Source: Anisus vortex (taxonomy: Eukaryota; Mollusca; Gastropoda; Planorbidae). From it: DNA of 64,000 nt. The position numbers and the translations under genes are program-made. The DNA lies in NCBI GenBank assembly GCA_949126835.1, contig OX421506.1, forward strand, positions 20,601,426 to 20,665,425, in the 5' to 3' direction. The notes beneath the pieces were generated by a model, which searched no databases, was not told the origin of the DNA, and saw only the letters and a program-made list of their open reading frames with translations. Positions 35,391 through 46,799 of the stretch are shown in pieces (the first letter of the stretch is position 1; each line of letters begins with the position of its first letter).

Positions 35391-35813
35391 GCAGAAAATA
35401 GCAACAGGCATTCTTCACATTCTTCATAATTCATACGTTTTCAATGTCGCATCTAAAATTGCACAAAAGGAGGCGACGTGTTCAACTTTCCTAATAATTT
35501 TTGGAAACTAAAGTAACTTTTATTTTCAGAACTCAGAACATCCGTAACAAATCACTAATGATCAGACAATAAAAAATTAGATTTACAGCAAAAAAAAAAA
35601 AAATAAGAATAACAAAAATATTAATGATAAAATTAGATTCATTGAAATATTTATTATAACTTGAATATAGTAACACGAATTGTCGTCAGTAAAATACTCA
35701 ACTTAAGTTCAAAATTTAAAAGTGAATTTATAGACAGTTGTCTGTGAGTTTGTTTATACGTGTAAAACGGTGAATATACCCATGGGTAGGTAGGTGCACA
35801 CGGAAGTCTGCAG
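35391..35813. other. 3' flank of the fibrinogen-domain gene
   Basis: AT-rich. A minus-strand AATAAA (plus TTTATT at 35650-35655) lies about 160 bp past the stop codon and is the likely polyadenylation signal. Confidence 0.5.
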
Positions 35814-36398
35814 TTACAGAATTCGAATTTTCATCGCCGTAGATGACATCATGTTCCATTCGTGTAAAGGTTGCCACAAGATCGACGTGAATTTCCCGTT
35901 GAGGTTGGCCGTGAAGCAGTCGGTGAACCACCAGCCGGACAGGTTTCTCTGCGCACAGTGGTTGTCCTCCATTTGGTCGTTGTCCACGTCCGGGGTGCTG
36001 AACCTGGCGTTGTTGTGCGCCGAGAGGGAGTCGAGGACGTTGCCGCTGAAGCCCGCCAGCTGGAGCCTGTAGCCGTCCGACTCGCTGCCGACTTTGAAGA
36101 GGCCGTAGCTGGCGAAGAAAATTCGTTGTTTGTAAACCATCTCAACCCTGAGCTGGTAATCTTCCTGAAGTGGAAACGAACAATAATTGACCAAACTGAG
36201 CAAATTTATTTGTCGTACAAGATGTGCTATTTATTAAATTCAAATTTAAGCAAATTGAAACAAGAACCGAAATGTACCCTATCTTTTTTTTGTACTATAT
36301 AGCTTAATTAAGCATACCATAAAATAAATTTCCCATTTATATATATATATATAACCGGGGCTTAACACTGTCTTTTTATATATATATATATATATAGG

Positions 36399-36490
<92 letters not shown>

Positions 36491-39400
36491 ACAGTGTTAA
36501 GCCCCGCGAGGATCCCCAGTGGTCAATTTGAAAACACGTGTGTCACTGACCTATCTAGGCCTAGCCCAATATACCGTCTAATAATTTTTCTCATCGGACA
36601 TGTGTCTTCGATAGCTCAGTGGTAAACGTAGTGGACTGCTATACGGGCGACCAGGGTTCGATTCTCCAGTTAGACTATACTTTTTTTTTTCGAATATTAA
36701 TTTTTCAAACTTTTAAAAACAAAAGACATTGTAAATCTATAGGCAATGTAGATTTTGTTAAATAAAAATATTTGACTTTTTTTTTTACCCTATTACAATA
36801 TTTATTTACTTTCCTAAAAGTATTCAGTAAGTGTAGTTTATAAATTTGTTATCTGCACCCCAGACAGTCCTTTTTGTTTTTCACCCGGGCAACGCCGGGC
36901 AATGTAGCTTGTATATATATATATATATATATAAAAGAGAAAGTTACAACAGAGAGTAAGAGTGTCTTTATCCTGAAAAGAAAACCTTAAAATGGTAAGA
37001 CATTTGATGGGGCGGATTTAACCACAATATATATTTCTATTGTGTGGTCTAATTAGACATTATCCCAAGGAAACATTTTAGCCAGATCTATTTTAAATAA
37101 CGGCTTCAAACAATACACTGACGTGAATGTAAACAAAAATAATTTATTTCGCTACAGATCTTTTCTTTATTTTTGGTAAACATCTTTGCTAATTGACCCA
37201 CTTCCCGTCATCATAACGAGATGAAGCTCGGCACATAGACTCGTTGTTAACCTATTTTTAAAAATAATTATTTCGCTTATCTTCTCACCTCTTGTCCACC
37301 CAAAAGCAAAAATACATAAAAAGGAATTATAAGGAAAAACGTTTTAGTAGGGGTTGTTTAAATCACATGTATCTGTGCCAAGTTTTAGCACGATAGAATG
37401 AAGAGAAGTAGGTCAACTACCTCCCCTCCCGACCCGCAGACTTTGCTCTTTGCCACAAGCAAACACACCCACAAAGAGTGTTGTGCCTGTAGTAGGCCTA
37501 CTTACCAACTCAGTTAGTTTGTGAAGTAATTCGTTGCCAAGCCAGAAGTCATCATCGACGGAACCGAATCCATTTTTATAGTCTTCCCAGGTGGCATTGA
37601 AATCCGTGCTTCTGTTCTTTCGGCTCTGAAGGTAGACACACAAAATTACAACATCAAAGACACACACATTGGCGACAACAATAAGTGTCTTTATTCATAA
37701 ACAAATAAAAAAACAACAAAAAAAACAACAACAAGAGAAACTCTAAAAGCAAAAAATAAAAACCAATGTTTTACTAAAATTTATTACATTAAACAACTGT
37801 GTTCTCATTTGGAAATGGAGAACAACACAGTTCTAATTAACTTCTAATTGGCCTGTAGTCGAAAGATTAACAAGAGACAATCCTTTTCTTTATGCAACTA
37901 TTGACTCGTGCAAGTTCTCTTTCTTCCAGACATGTACACGGGAATTGAGTTGTCGTGAAAAAAAAAAGCAGGACACATTTTGTATACTTTTGAAAAATCA
38001 AAAAGCATGACTAGTGTTACAACATTTCCGGTCGAATTCGATCATTTTATTCGAAACATGTCTATGTATGCTTCTCAATGGAAGCATAGTGTGTAAAACA
38101 ATAAAATATTAAGATAAACTATTTCGAACGTTGTTAAAGTCATTGCAATCTCCTAATTAAGTAGATAAGTAAGGTATCCCACCGAGCCATTTTAACCCAT
38201 AGGGTCGAGAAGCAGATTTCATCAGTTCATGTGGCCACGGCACGCTAGGTGGTTGTGTGGCCAGCACAAATGCCCAGCAGAACTTTTCTTCACCGCCAAC
38301 TAAGGTCGGGTAGCCATCAGAGCTGGGTAGACTCAGGGACACCGTCCAGACCACGAGAAAAAATCCTGGCCCTCACCAGGATTCGAATCCAGGACCTTCG
38401 GTACGCCAGCCGAACGCACTGCCGATCGGCCACCATGCCCCCATGATCTCCATATTGGTTTAGATGAAATGTTTACGGCGATAATTTCGTTTGTGCAGTC
38501 AATATTCTTTTTCGTTTTCAATAGCCATAGATTATAATAAGGTGCGAAATGCCGAGATGAAATTGCTGGCCACTGATCTCAGCTACTCGCCACCGATGGG
38601 TTGAGATTCACAAAGTCCATTATTCAAACGTATTGAAAAATAAGAACACTTCTATAGTGTTTCTTATGTGGTGGTCTTATGTTATGTAGGTGCATGGGTT
38701 ATTAGTTATATAAGTAACAGGACAAATTATTTAACAACACTGAATTAATAATAAACATGGTCTGGTTTAATAACAAAACATGGCTGACTGCCGTGATGCT
38801 TGCCTACTTAAGTAATAATAATATTAGTACCCGTATGTAATATAAGGGCAGGCTACTCTAATAATGTTTCATGTACAAATCTTATTGTTGAATATAAGTT
38901 ATCTAATCTTGAAACACTACAACTTCCTTAAAGTTAATTTTAAAATGGATCGTATAAAGTATAAAGAAATGAATGGGAAACATTTTGAAATGCAATGGTG
39001 TTTTAACATTAGGGACACAACAGGTGTTTGCATATTTACCTGGATTGTAAGCCACCCACCTCCGTCAGATAGCATGTCGCAAACGTACACCCTGTCGCCT
39101 TTGGCAGTGAAGAGTCTCACAGGGACTTCCGCACTAGCGGTGTCAGGTATCTCCAAGTCCTCACACACGTTGTACTAAAGGTAAGCCGAGAGACTAATGT
39201 TATTGATTTGTACAATGCATTTTACTTAAGAAAATAAATAGTTAGACGGGTCACTTCGATTGGTTTGCCTGGACAAAAAGCAAAAAACTTAACATCATAT
39301 AAAACCCTAATTCATATTGCAACTTAGGACTTTAAAAAAAGACTTATTAAGGGACGGATAAGCGTAGAATGCAATAATCTTTTTTATCGAAGGGCTACTG

Positions 39401-41095
39401 TCATCATTTGCTCCTAAGTCTCGTTCGATTATCAGTTGTTTTTTTCTATAACGAAAAGAAAAAATGAGTGCGTGCATCTTTAAAGAAGGGCGATTTGCTA
39501 CTAAGTCTAGTTAGATTATCAGGCGTCGGCGAAGGTTCTGCGGTGCATTTCGCGGGAGACGCAATCAGTTGCATCTCCGGCTGGCATGGGGGGGGGGGGC
39601 GGGGGCTAGCCTTGGATGAGTTCCTCAACCCTCGTTACCGCTGATCGCAAACTCGGCCTCTATGGGAGCAATCTCATTTGGTGGCCGATGTCGCCGCAGT
39701 CCAATTTTGGACGGTGTCTCACGGGCATATTCCTTTATCAAGAAAGGTTTCATCTCCACACTTTTTGTTTCCTGGCTGGGAAGAGTCTGATACATATAAG
39801 ATAGGCCTACATAATATACATTATAAGATAACATGAGATAGGAAGGCCCTGATTCGACCCTGATTTCTAAATATGACAACGTCTTCCAAAAGCTTTGTGG
39901 CTTTTCTGATGCCCTTTTTGGAGTACATGCGCCTTAAAGGTCGCACTGATAGATTGTGGCTTTAGGATTTGGCATTGCTGAACAGGGTGTTAGGCCTTTG
40001 CTTATTCTTTTTACTTTTTTTTTTTTGCTAAGCCTTGGACTTTCCATTGTTTGTTTTTTTTGTGCGCCATTCGCTATTGTAATTCGTCGCCTGGTTCGGT
40101 TAATGCTAATGTTTCCCATCCGTCTGGGTAGTTATTAAGTGCCTTTTTTTTCCAAATAGACTTTTAATATTATTTTTTTCGCCATAGGTATTTCATTTTC
40201 TATATTCTAGCTCGCCGAACAAGTGAAGTAATTCCTGCGCCTTTTCTGTGGCTAGTGGAGGGTGATGTGGGTGTGTGTATCCATTTCAACCCGTGTTGAT
40301 CCGTGTTCCAAGTAAGGCGACGTTTGCGAGCATTTATGACCATAAAGGGATTGTGTAGACAACACGACGCCCATATTTTGTTTAGAGCTGCGTTGAATGT
40401 CATAAGCGGCGATATAAACGAACAAGTCAAGTAGATAGATATACAGTGCAAAACTAATTGAAGCATGAACTGGAAACTCTCGCAATAAATTTATTGAAAC
40501 TGTTCCTAGGCTTTGAAAGAAAATCACTGGAAAAGGGATTGTTCATCAAAATGCGGAAAAGAAAGCAAAATAAATGCAGGTAATTTTGATTACTTTACGT
40601 TCTGGAAAAATTATGAGTGGTAAGGAAGGGGGGAGGGGCAATTTACTAAGCCATTACATGTCGCGTGTCACATTTCGACCTTTTCTCCCCCAAAAATTCG
40701 CCGAAAAATTGCTTACCTGGCAGTAGTACAATAAATATTATATAAATTCAATATAATATACCTACTGTTTGAACAATACATAGTATACAAATTAAATATA
40801 AATTACCTAGGCTACTGTTTGAACAATACATATTATAGCCTACGAATTCAACATAAACGACCCACTGTTGGAACAATACATATTATACAAATTCAACATA
40901 AACAACCTACTGTTTGAACAATACATATTATACAAATTCAACATAAACGACCTACTCTTTGAACAATACATATTATACAAATTCAAAATAAACGACCTAA
41001 TGTTTGAACAATACATAGTATGCAATAAATAAAACATAAACTACATACCGTTTGAAGGGTGAATTCCTCCAAACCTGTAGCCTTAAGGTCCTGGT
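35814..41095 (-). CDS. Fibrinogen-related protein, C-terminal domain (5' end not found)
   Basis: Four minus-strand exons with consensus splice sites join in one frame: 41095-41049 (47 nt), 39174-39040 (135), 37625-37506 (120) and 36164-35814 (351, with stop). Together they give about 217 residues, a full fibrinogen C-terminal domain. It begins at YNVCEDL, followed by [32 protein letters not shown], a DVDND calcium site, [13 protein letters not shown] and NLNG; it ends MKIRIL. All four canonical cysteines are present. The three internal introns are phase 0. The 41095 exon needs one base from a missing upstream exon. Such domains are secreted lectin-like modules that bind acetylated sugars or protein partners; molluscan FREPs use them in pathogen recognition. 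Without the N-terminus, a FREP, ficolin or tenascin-like identity cannot be separated. Confidence 0.9.
36356..36506. repeat. 20-bp perfect inverted repeat around a long (TA)n tract
   Basis: CGGGGCTTAACACTGTCTTT at 36356-36375 is matched by its exact reverse complement at 36487-36506. The 111-bp spacer is almost pure TA, itself self-complementary. The whole block could extrude as a cruciform. It lies in intron 3 of the fibrinogen-domain gene. Confidence 0.92.
36507..36930 (+). mobile_element. tRNA-derived SINE (family 2)
   Basis: The tRNA-like head at about 36606-36680 has an A-box (TAGCTCAGTGGT) and a B-box-like GGTTCGATTCT. The tail reads CACCCGGGCAACGCCGGGCA followed by a TA repeat. An inverted copy lies at 62868-63400, with the same leading block, head and tail. 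It is not a functional tRNA: the acceptor arms do not pair. Confidence 0.85.
38165..38445 (-). mobile_element. SINE family 1 copy in intron 2 of the fibrinogen-domain gene
   Basis: The reverse complement carries the tRNA-like head with B-box (plus strand GGATTCGAATCC) and A-box region (GCCGATCGGC), followed by the shared body with CTAGCGTGCCGTGGCCAC at the end. It is in the same orientation as the host gene. Confidence 0.88.
39265..39420 (+). mobile_element. Truncated LINE 3' end (family T)
   Basis: GATTGGTTTGCCTGGACAAA, then AACATCATATAAAACC, then GGACGGATAAGCGTAGAATG match the copy at 20590-20880 in the same orientation. It lies in intron 1 of the fibrinogen-domain gene as numbered here. 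Confidence 0.8.
39421..40769. other. Intron DNA with a GC-rich patch
   Basis: 39520-39720 is GC-rich, with a G-run at 39589-39600. 39900-40140 has long T-runs. Proline-rich minus-strand ORFs here are G-run shadows. Nothing recognisable. Confidence 0.5.
40770..41045. repeat. Minisatellite abutting an exon-intron border of the fibrinogen-domain gene
   Basis: About six copies of a 45-50-bp unit: CTACTGTTTGAACAATACAT, ATTATACAAATTCAACATA and AACGAC. The exon donor at 41048 (plus CATACCGTTTGAAG) lies within a degenerate last unit, so the array seems to include copies of the splice-site neighbourhood. Confidence 0.88.
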
Positions 41096-41147
41096 CTAAA
41101 AAAAAAAAAAAAAAAAAAACAAATGGATAGTGTAAACTAGTGTAAAG

Positions 41148-41348
41148 CAAAGATCGGCAACCTTTTGATAACAGTTTGTGCCGATTTAGGATTTACTATT
41201 CATTAAGCTTGCCAAGGGCCTAAGGTCGTCCTGCTCTTTTCTTGTAGAAGACACTTGAAAATTGTCATATATAGCGGTCTATCGCGTGCCATTGACAATC
41301 GATCTGCGTGCCAGGCGTGGCACGCGTTCCGTTGGTTGCCGACCCGTG
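41148..41348. mobile_element. hAT-like MITE with perfect 8-bp target duplication
   Basis: 201 bp beginning CAAAGATCGGCAACC and ending GGTTGCCGACCCGTG. GTGTAAAG is repeated exactly at 41140-41147 and 41349-41356. The 8-bp duplication and inverted CGGCAACC ends are diagnostic of hAT elements. No transposase. Confidence 0.93.
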
Positions 41349-41644
41349 GTGTAAAGTGTTGAATAGCGTTACCGAAAGTTTTATTGAGTGTGTTTTGTTA
41401 CTCGGCTATTTTTTATTTTAATCCTTCTACTTTGTTATCCACTAACAGTTGTATTGCCTAGAAGCGTATAATGAATACGGATTAAAGTATAATGTTAACA
41501 TAATGTAATAAAGCATTTATAAATAGGTAGCCTTATTTTAGATATACATTATAAAAAAATTCAGTTTAAAGGTCTTTCGTTAGTGTTAGTCGGTCTAAAG
41601 CATAAAAATCTTTCCTCGCTATGGAATTTTTTTTTTCTTTTTGT

Positions 41645-41998
41645 GTTTCGGGTAATTGTGATTTCGTAGCCAGGTCATTGTGATTTCGTAGCCAGGTAAT
41701 TGTGATTTTCGTAGTCAGGTAATTGTGATTTTCGTAGCCAGGTAATTGTGATTTCCTAGCTAGGTCATTGTGATTTTCGTAGCCAGGTCATTGTGATTTT
41801 CGTAGCCAGGTCATTGTGATTTCGTAGCCAGGTCATTGTGATTTTGTAGCCAGGTAATTGTGATTTTCGTAGTCAGGTAATTGTGATTTTCGTAGCCAGG
41901 TAATTGTGATTTCCTAGCTATGTCATTGTGATTTTCGTAGCCAGGTAATTGTGACTTTCGTAGCTAGGTAATTGTGATTTCGTAGCCAGGTAATTCTA
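41645..41998. repeat. Minisatellite, 22-24-bp unit, about 15 copies
   Basis: The unit is GGTAATTGTGATTTTCGTAG followed by CCA, with T/C and one-base length variants. A block of several units including CTAGCTA variants recurs about 150 bp apart (near 41690 and near 41843), so there is a higher-order layer. Confidence 0.95.
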
Positions 41999-42956
41999 CT
42001 CTTATGGACTCGGCAATGGGTAGCCCACGCAGCATTTGAGAAACTCTGATAAGGCCCTCGTGTGCAAATAAATGAATAAACATACAAATATAAACTTGCT
42101 TTAACTGTTGTTAGGAATTTGAGTTATAAATAGAGGGAGGCATGAACAGTGACTTTTAACTCTAAGTTTTAACTGTCTGTGTTCGAGTCTAAGGAGAAAA
42201 AAAGGGGGAGGGTGTAATGATCGCCAAAATATTGAATTTAATTGTGACGTCCACACACGTGAAAATCGAGTTTATGGCTCGCTGTAAAGATTTACTTTCT
42301 AACCCCTTCAAAAAAAAAAAAGCATGATCCTGGAAACATCTGAGGAGAACTAATGAATTACTTTACAGAGTTTTACCTCGTGTGGTCAAGCGCCACAGTT
42401 TGGTTAGTTCTTTCTTGGCGATTGAACAACCCCCATACTTATATTTTTTCATTTTGAGCTTGCATCTTCAATGTGTAAAACAGTCTACTGTTGACAGTTA
42501 ATACATTTTTTTTTATTGTTCTTCAACTACTTGTTAGTATTGGTGAGACCAGTGAAAGTGATTGAATGCAAGACTATTATATAATACTAATTTAATCAAG
42601 CTGAAGACACTAGACGACATTTCATCAAATATCAAGGTAAAAGAAAGAGGGCTTCATTGACATCAAGGTGAGCTTGAACTTTGAACCCAAAAGAAGGGAG
42701 GCGTACGTTAGCGTAACACTGTCCACGACGGCTGTTTACTGTGTATATAATAATTTAAAAGCTAGTAAAGGCAATAGGGTTACTCCGAAATGGAGGCAAA
42801 AGCTATTTATAGCAAACTCTGATGTTTCTTCCAGGGCTCTTATACGTACACTCAGAACGACGTGCACAAATCCGGTACTGGTCGCCATTATTAATTTCGC
42901 TATGTTTCTGTGGCTCTAAAAATGGACAATTACGTCTTGCGATCTGTCACCTTTCA
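41999..42956. other. Gene-free stretch
   Basis: No supported exon. A weak minus-strand candidate near 42454-42378 is recorded among the rejected items. Confidence 0.45.
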
Positions 42957-43330
42957 CCATCATCATCAGCTTTGGCGCTACAGCCCATGAAGGGCTCTGG
43001 CCTGCCTCACCACCTCCTTCCACTCGAACCTATCCATTGCCTTCTTTTTCCAGGCCTGGACCCCGATATGTCGCAGATCCATCTCGACATCGCCCAACCA
43101 GTCTGTGTCGTTTTCATCAGGGGTTCTGAGTATGAGCTTATATGACTTTCGCTCCTCTGCTGTTTGGCATTCGTTCCAGGTGGCCTGTCAGGCGTAGTCA
43201 GCCCTTCTTTATCTCGGCCACATTAGTAGGGTCTTCATATAACTCATAGACCTCTCTATTTGTGCGCATCTTCCATCCATTTTCATCCTTTCGTTGGTCC
43301 TTTCACCGGACGAACCATAATATAACCTTG
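42957..43330 (-). pseudogene. RTE-type LINE remnant, C-terminus
   Basis: Across two frames the minus strand reads MRTNREVYELYEDPTNVAEI, then KSYKLILRTPDENDTDWLG, DVEMDLRHIGVQAW and FEWKEVVRQARALHGL, stop. This is the standard end of RTE-type LINE proteins. The stop is followed by a (GAT)n tail (plus CATCATCATC at 42957). Stops and a frameshift make it dead. Confidence 0.88.
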
Positions 43331-44567
43331 TCAGTGGGTCACGAAGAAGAGTATACAATGGACCCCGTCACCAGTAATATATTGAAAAACGCTGAGCCTA
43401 AGAATTTTTTTTTTATAAAAAGATAAGACCGCCGCAGAAAAAGAATATTCAGTGAGAGATTTGATCCTGTTAGGCAGATAGGTTGAGACATAAGACACAT
43501 TTATTGTTTAAAACACATATTTTTATTTTCTTCTACTAAGTGAAAAACAAATGAACCTAGGGTGGGGGAAGAGGTAGAAGCAGTGCTCTGACAAGGGGGG
43601 GGGGAGGGGGCATTTGCCCGGGGGGGGTGACACTTCTTAGGTTCGGCAAAAAAAAAGTCTAAATATAGCACTAAACAAAGCAGTTACGGTGTGCAAGAGG
43701 GCTTCGCTGAAACTTTTGGCTGGGGCGCTACGTAGGCTTGTGTGGGCTCTGCACAGTCACTGCCCTTGCAAGCTCATGCAGTATCAAATACCATTGCCAA
43801 CTGTCTCTAAGCCTAAGTAGATAAGAGTGTTAGATCTGGGTAATGAAGACCGTTGCTTTTGACAGCTCAATAAAATGTTGATGGTTTATTGTATTTGCAT
43901 ATTAGTTCATTTTTTATAGCTTTTGGCTCATTTTTGTTATGTTTTAGGCCTATTTATAATTCTAAATTGCCTTTTTATTTCTTTAGAGTTGCTTTGAATA
44001 AGCTTATATAATTTTAAAAAAAAACACACACACACACTATAAGCTTACTAGGCTATTCTAAAAGTAGACATATCGACATGAATAGGTTAGGCCTACTTTA
44101 AATATTAAGATATAAAACAATGTGATGAAAATGTTTACCTGATAACGAAAACTTTGTTAGGAATATCATCATAATCATAACGTGGAGATTGATGCGCATG
44201 ATGTGTTTGTACAGCATACTTTTCTCATCGAATCACAAAACTTTCTTACTTTACAAATGTTTATTGTTCCACTAAAAGTACTAGTCTTACAACTATCTGG
44301 CTTTAGGATCTCATCCTAGAACTTTATTTTAATTAAAAGATTAGGCAAATGATTGTAAAACATAATCTCTCGGGAGGCCGTTTATATTTTAGGTTTCAAT
44401 TCACTACGTTCAAAGAAAAGCACCGTGAAGCACCGTGAAGCACCGTGAATTTTCGTTTAAAAAGAGCGTGTTCAGAAATGTATTTACTTTTTTTATATTT
44501 TTAGCATGTTTCGCAGCGTCTTGCAAGAAAAACTAGGCTAATGTGTGACAAAATTCTCAGTCTATCC
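43331..44567. other. Gene-free stretch with G-runs
   Basis: G-runs near 43595-43628 and a triple GCACCGTGAA near 44420-44450. No gene recognised. Confidence 0.5.
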
Positions 44568-44895
44568 AAAGACTATAATAAAATGGACCGCTTGCTTTAA
44601 TATTTCTGCAATTTGATGACTCGAATGACTTCTTTTCGGAATTCCCGATTCCCTTTTGTACTGTGCACTTCCGTTTTATTTAATCGCTATGATTTTCTCA
44701 ATGAAAAATTAAAAATCGAAATTTGTATACAGCGGAAAAATAACATAATATAAGCTCGAATTACCGGTGTGCTGAAAGTCGGAATTTATGTAATCAAGTC
44801 AAATTTCCATTTACTTGGATCAATAAAGCAATCTTATCTTATCTTATCTTAAAAATAGAGCTAGCAGTCCATCTTACGACTTATGATAGTCTCTG
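44568..44895. mobile_element. MITE family M, copy with both ends
   Basis: The left end AGACTATAATAAAATGGACC pairs with the diverged right end GTCCATCTTACGACTTATGA-TAGTCT. The interior holds the family signature CGGAATTCCCGATTC. No ORF. Confidence 0.75.
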
Positions 44896-45570
44896 GTAAA
44901 CTTTGGTTATCACGAATGTCAGGAAAGAGCCGTCCAGTTTGGTACGATAGGGGTCAAAAAATAAATTAAAAAACGCGTTATAAATGAAAGCAAGTAGGCC
45001 TACCTAGTATTGGCATGCCTATATAGAATGTACTGTTGGCTATTAGCAGATATTAAACAGCTGTTGCGTGCTACGTCACATTTCTTTCATACTATAGCCC
45101 CCTCTCTCCTCCCACCTTTTTTTGAAAACAGTCTCAATGTAGTAATAGATGAAGGTTAAGTATTAAGTAGGACTACGTAAAGGGCTTTGATGATTTTACG
45201 TCACATTTACACTATACGGTACATGGTTGTCCATTAATTTGAAAATAATGTTTGACAATTATTGTAGACATAGAAGGAGGGGGGGGGGGGCAGGAACACT
45301 TGACGTCAACAATGTTACTTTTTATAATAAATTTAAATAAAAATAATAAAAAATGGAAATTTGTCAAGTGCGTTTGTATGACACAAACATACATTAATCA
45401 GTCAACAGGTTAACATTAAAACTATTTAATTATCCTTATTCGCCAAATTCGTGACCTACAGGTCTACCCTCTCTATCTCGTTCTGAACAAAATAGAAACA
45501 AAAGAGTACGATTGGGGAGGCGGCAGGGGAACATAGTGCGAGTTGGGGAGGGATATTGTTCAATTTATGT

Positions 45571-45582
45571 GTGGGGGGGGGG
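45571..45582. repeat. Poly-G run
   Basis: One of about a dozen uninterrupted G or C runs of roughly 10 bases or more in the window; this one lies just upstream of the MITE cluster. Confidence 0.9.
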
Positions 45583-45721
45583 GGGGTAGGGGGGCAAAAT
45601 AGTTCACGGCAGGAGGGCAATAGAAGGTTTATAATTATGAAATAAAAACGAATATATTTTTGCTAACTACTAAAAGGTGAATCGTTAAAATTAGGTCGAT
45701 TAAATATGTCTATTTGTATAA

Positions 45722-46036
45722 TCATAGACTATAATATACATGGACCGCATGCTTTAGTTTTTCTGCTATATGATGACTCGAAAGACTGCTTATTTCGGAA
45801 TTCCCGATTCTAAATGAAGTAATTGTAATACAAGTTCCATTTTATTGAATCGCACCATTTTTTTAGAAATTTTGTGCGTCAATCTATGACTAAGATATGG
45901 ACGCTATGGATGAGGAAGTTTTTGTTGACGAATTGAAAGGCATACTGGAGGTAAATTTTCAAATTAAATAATTACTTATTGAAGAAGTATGGAGTTTATC
46001 TGTTAGACTCATGTTCGGTGTATATTATAGTCTATT
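45722..46036. mobile_element. MITE family M, second copy
   Basis: The left end is AGACTATAATATACATGGAC and the right end GTATATTATAGTCT, its inverse. It shares TTTCTGCTATATGATGACTC and CGGAATTCCCGATTCTAAAT with the neighbouring copies. Its interior carries an exon-like ORF at 45897-45950, not seen in the other copies. Confidence 0.75.
45897..45950 (+). other. Exon-like ORF inside a MITE (18 codons)
   Basis: ATG-initiated MDAMDEEVFVDELKGILE followed directly by GTAAAT, so it looks like a first coding exon ending in phase 0. Splicing to the exon at 48835 would give a stop within seven codons, so it cannot be the 5' exon of the coiled-coil gene as annotated. It may be a captured fragment or chance. 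Confidence 0.25.
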
Positions 46037-46044
46037 GTATTTCG

Positions 46045-46502
46045 AGGTCCTGCAACGGGCTAACATGCCTAGCATGATCACTCTCCTTCGCCAACAACGT
46101 CTTCGGTGGCTTGGCCATGTTGGGCGAATCCCAAAAGACCTGCTATATGCTGAGCTCGCGGAAGGCAAGAGAGCTACCGGCCGCCCCCAACTCAGGTTCA
46201 AGGACGTCTGCAAACGTGATCTAAAGGCTATAGATGTAGAGGTCGGAAACTGGGAGAACCTTGCTCAGCACAGAAATAGTTGGAGAGGCACCTTACACAC
46301 CGGTATAAATGCGGCAGAGTGCAAACTTCGCCTTATGGCGGAGGCTAAACGAGCAGCGAAGAAAAGTAGGCTGCCCCTAACAATCTCCAACGGTCCATCT
46401 TTCAAGTGCCAGAGATGCGATAGAGCCTGTCTCTCAAGGATAGGTCTCCACAGACACAGTCAAGTTTGCAGGGCTGGCCAAATCACAGGAGCGCAAATCT
46501 AA
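46045..46502 (+). pseudogene. LINE remnant: post-RT region with zinc finger
   Basis: The plus frame reads VLQRANMPSMITLLRQQRLR, WLGHVGRIPKDLLYAELAEG, KRATGRPQLRFKDVCKRDLK and ends with a Cys/His finger, FKCQRCDRACLSRIGLHRH. It is the usual C-terminus of RTE-like LINE proteins in aquatic invertebrates. The frame is open for about 150 codons, but the endonuclease and RT are missing. It lies between parts of MITE family M. Confidence 0.88.
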
Positions 46503-46519
46503 TCGTCTTTCGAGACTAT

Positions 46520-46765
46520 GGAGCCAATGATTTCTGCTATATGATGACTTGAAACACTGATGATCGGAATTCCCGATTCTAAATAACGTAATTGCCATAC
46601 CGGAAATAAAGTTATTGATTACAAGTTCCATGATTATCTCAATAAAAAATTAAAATCGAAAGTAGTACAGAGCTGAAACATTTATAGATTAGTGTGGTGT
46701 GCGCACGGAAAAAAGAAAATAAGCTCTAAAAATAGAGCAGGCGGTCCATCTTATTATAGTCAATG
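46520..46765. mobile_element. MITE family M, right part
   Basis: Contains TTTCTGCTATATGATGACTT and CGGAATTCCCGATTCTAAAT, and ends GCGGTCCATCTTATTATAGT. This may be the right part of a copy split by the LINE at 46045-46502. Confidence 0.65.
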
Positions 46766-46799
46766 ATATATTAATAGGCCTACAAGTATTCATTTAAAG

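Noticed and set aside
35871..36302. Plus-strand 143-codon ORF
   Set aside because: It is antisense to the last fibrinogen-domain exon, which has clear domain motifs and splice sites.
36600..36680. Possible tRNA gene
   Set aside because: A- and B-boxes are present but the acceptor ends do not pair, and the same sequence recurs inverted at 63180-63260 as the head of a SINE.
41645..41998. CRISPR-like array
   Set aside because: Units are head-to-tail without unique spacers, in a eukaryotic intron-rich sequence.
42378..42454. Minus-strand candidate upstream exon for the fibrinogen-domain gene (ends CGAG|GTAAAA, correct phase)
   Set aside because: It encodes no signal peptide or recognisable domain and no acceptor is evident; the phase match alone is a one-in-three chance.
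44420..44450. Triple GCACCGTGAA as a binding-site cluster
   Set aside because: Three short copies only; simple slippage is a sufficient explanation.
45897..45950. First coding exon of the coiled-coil gene
   Set aside because: Its phase-0 donor joined to the acceptor at 48834 gives an early stop, and it lies inside a MITE copy.
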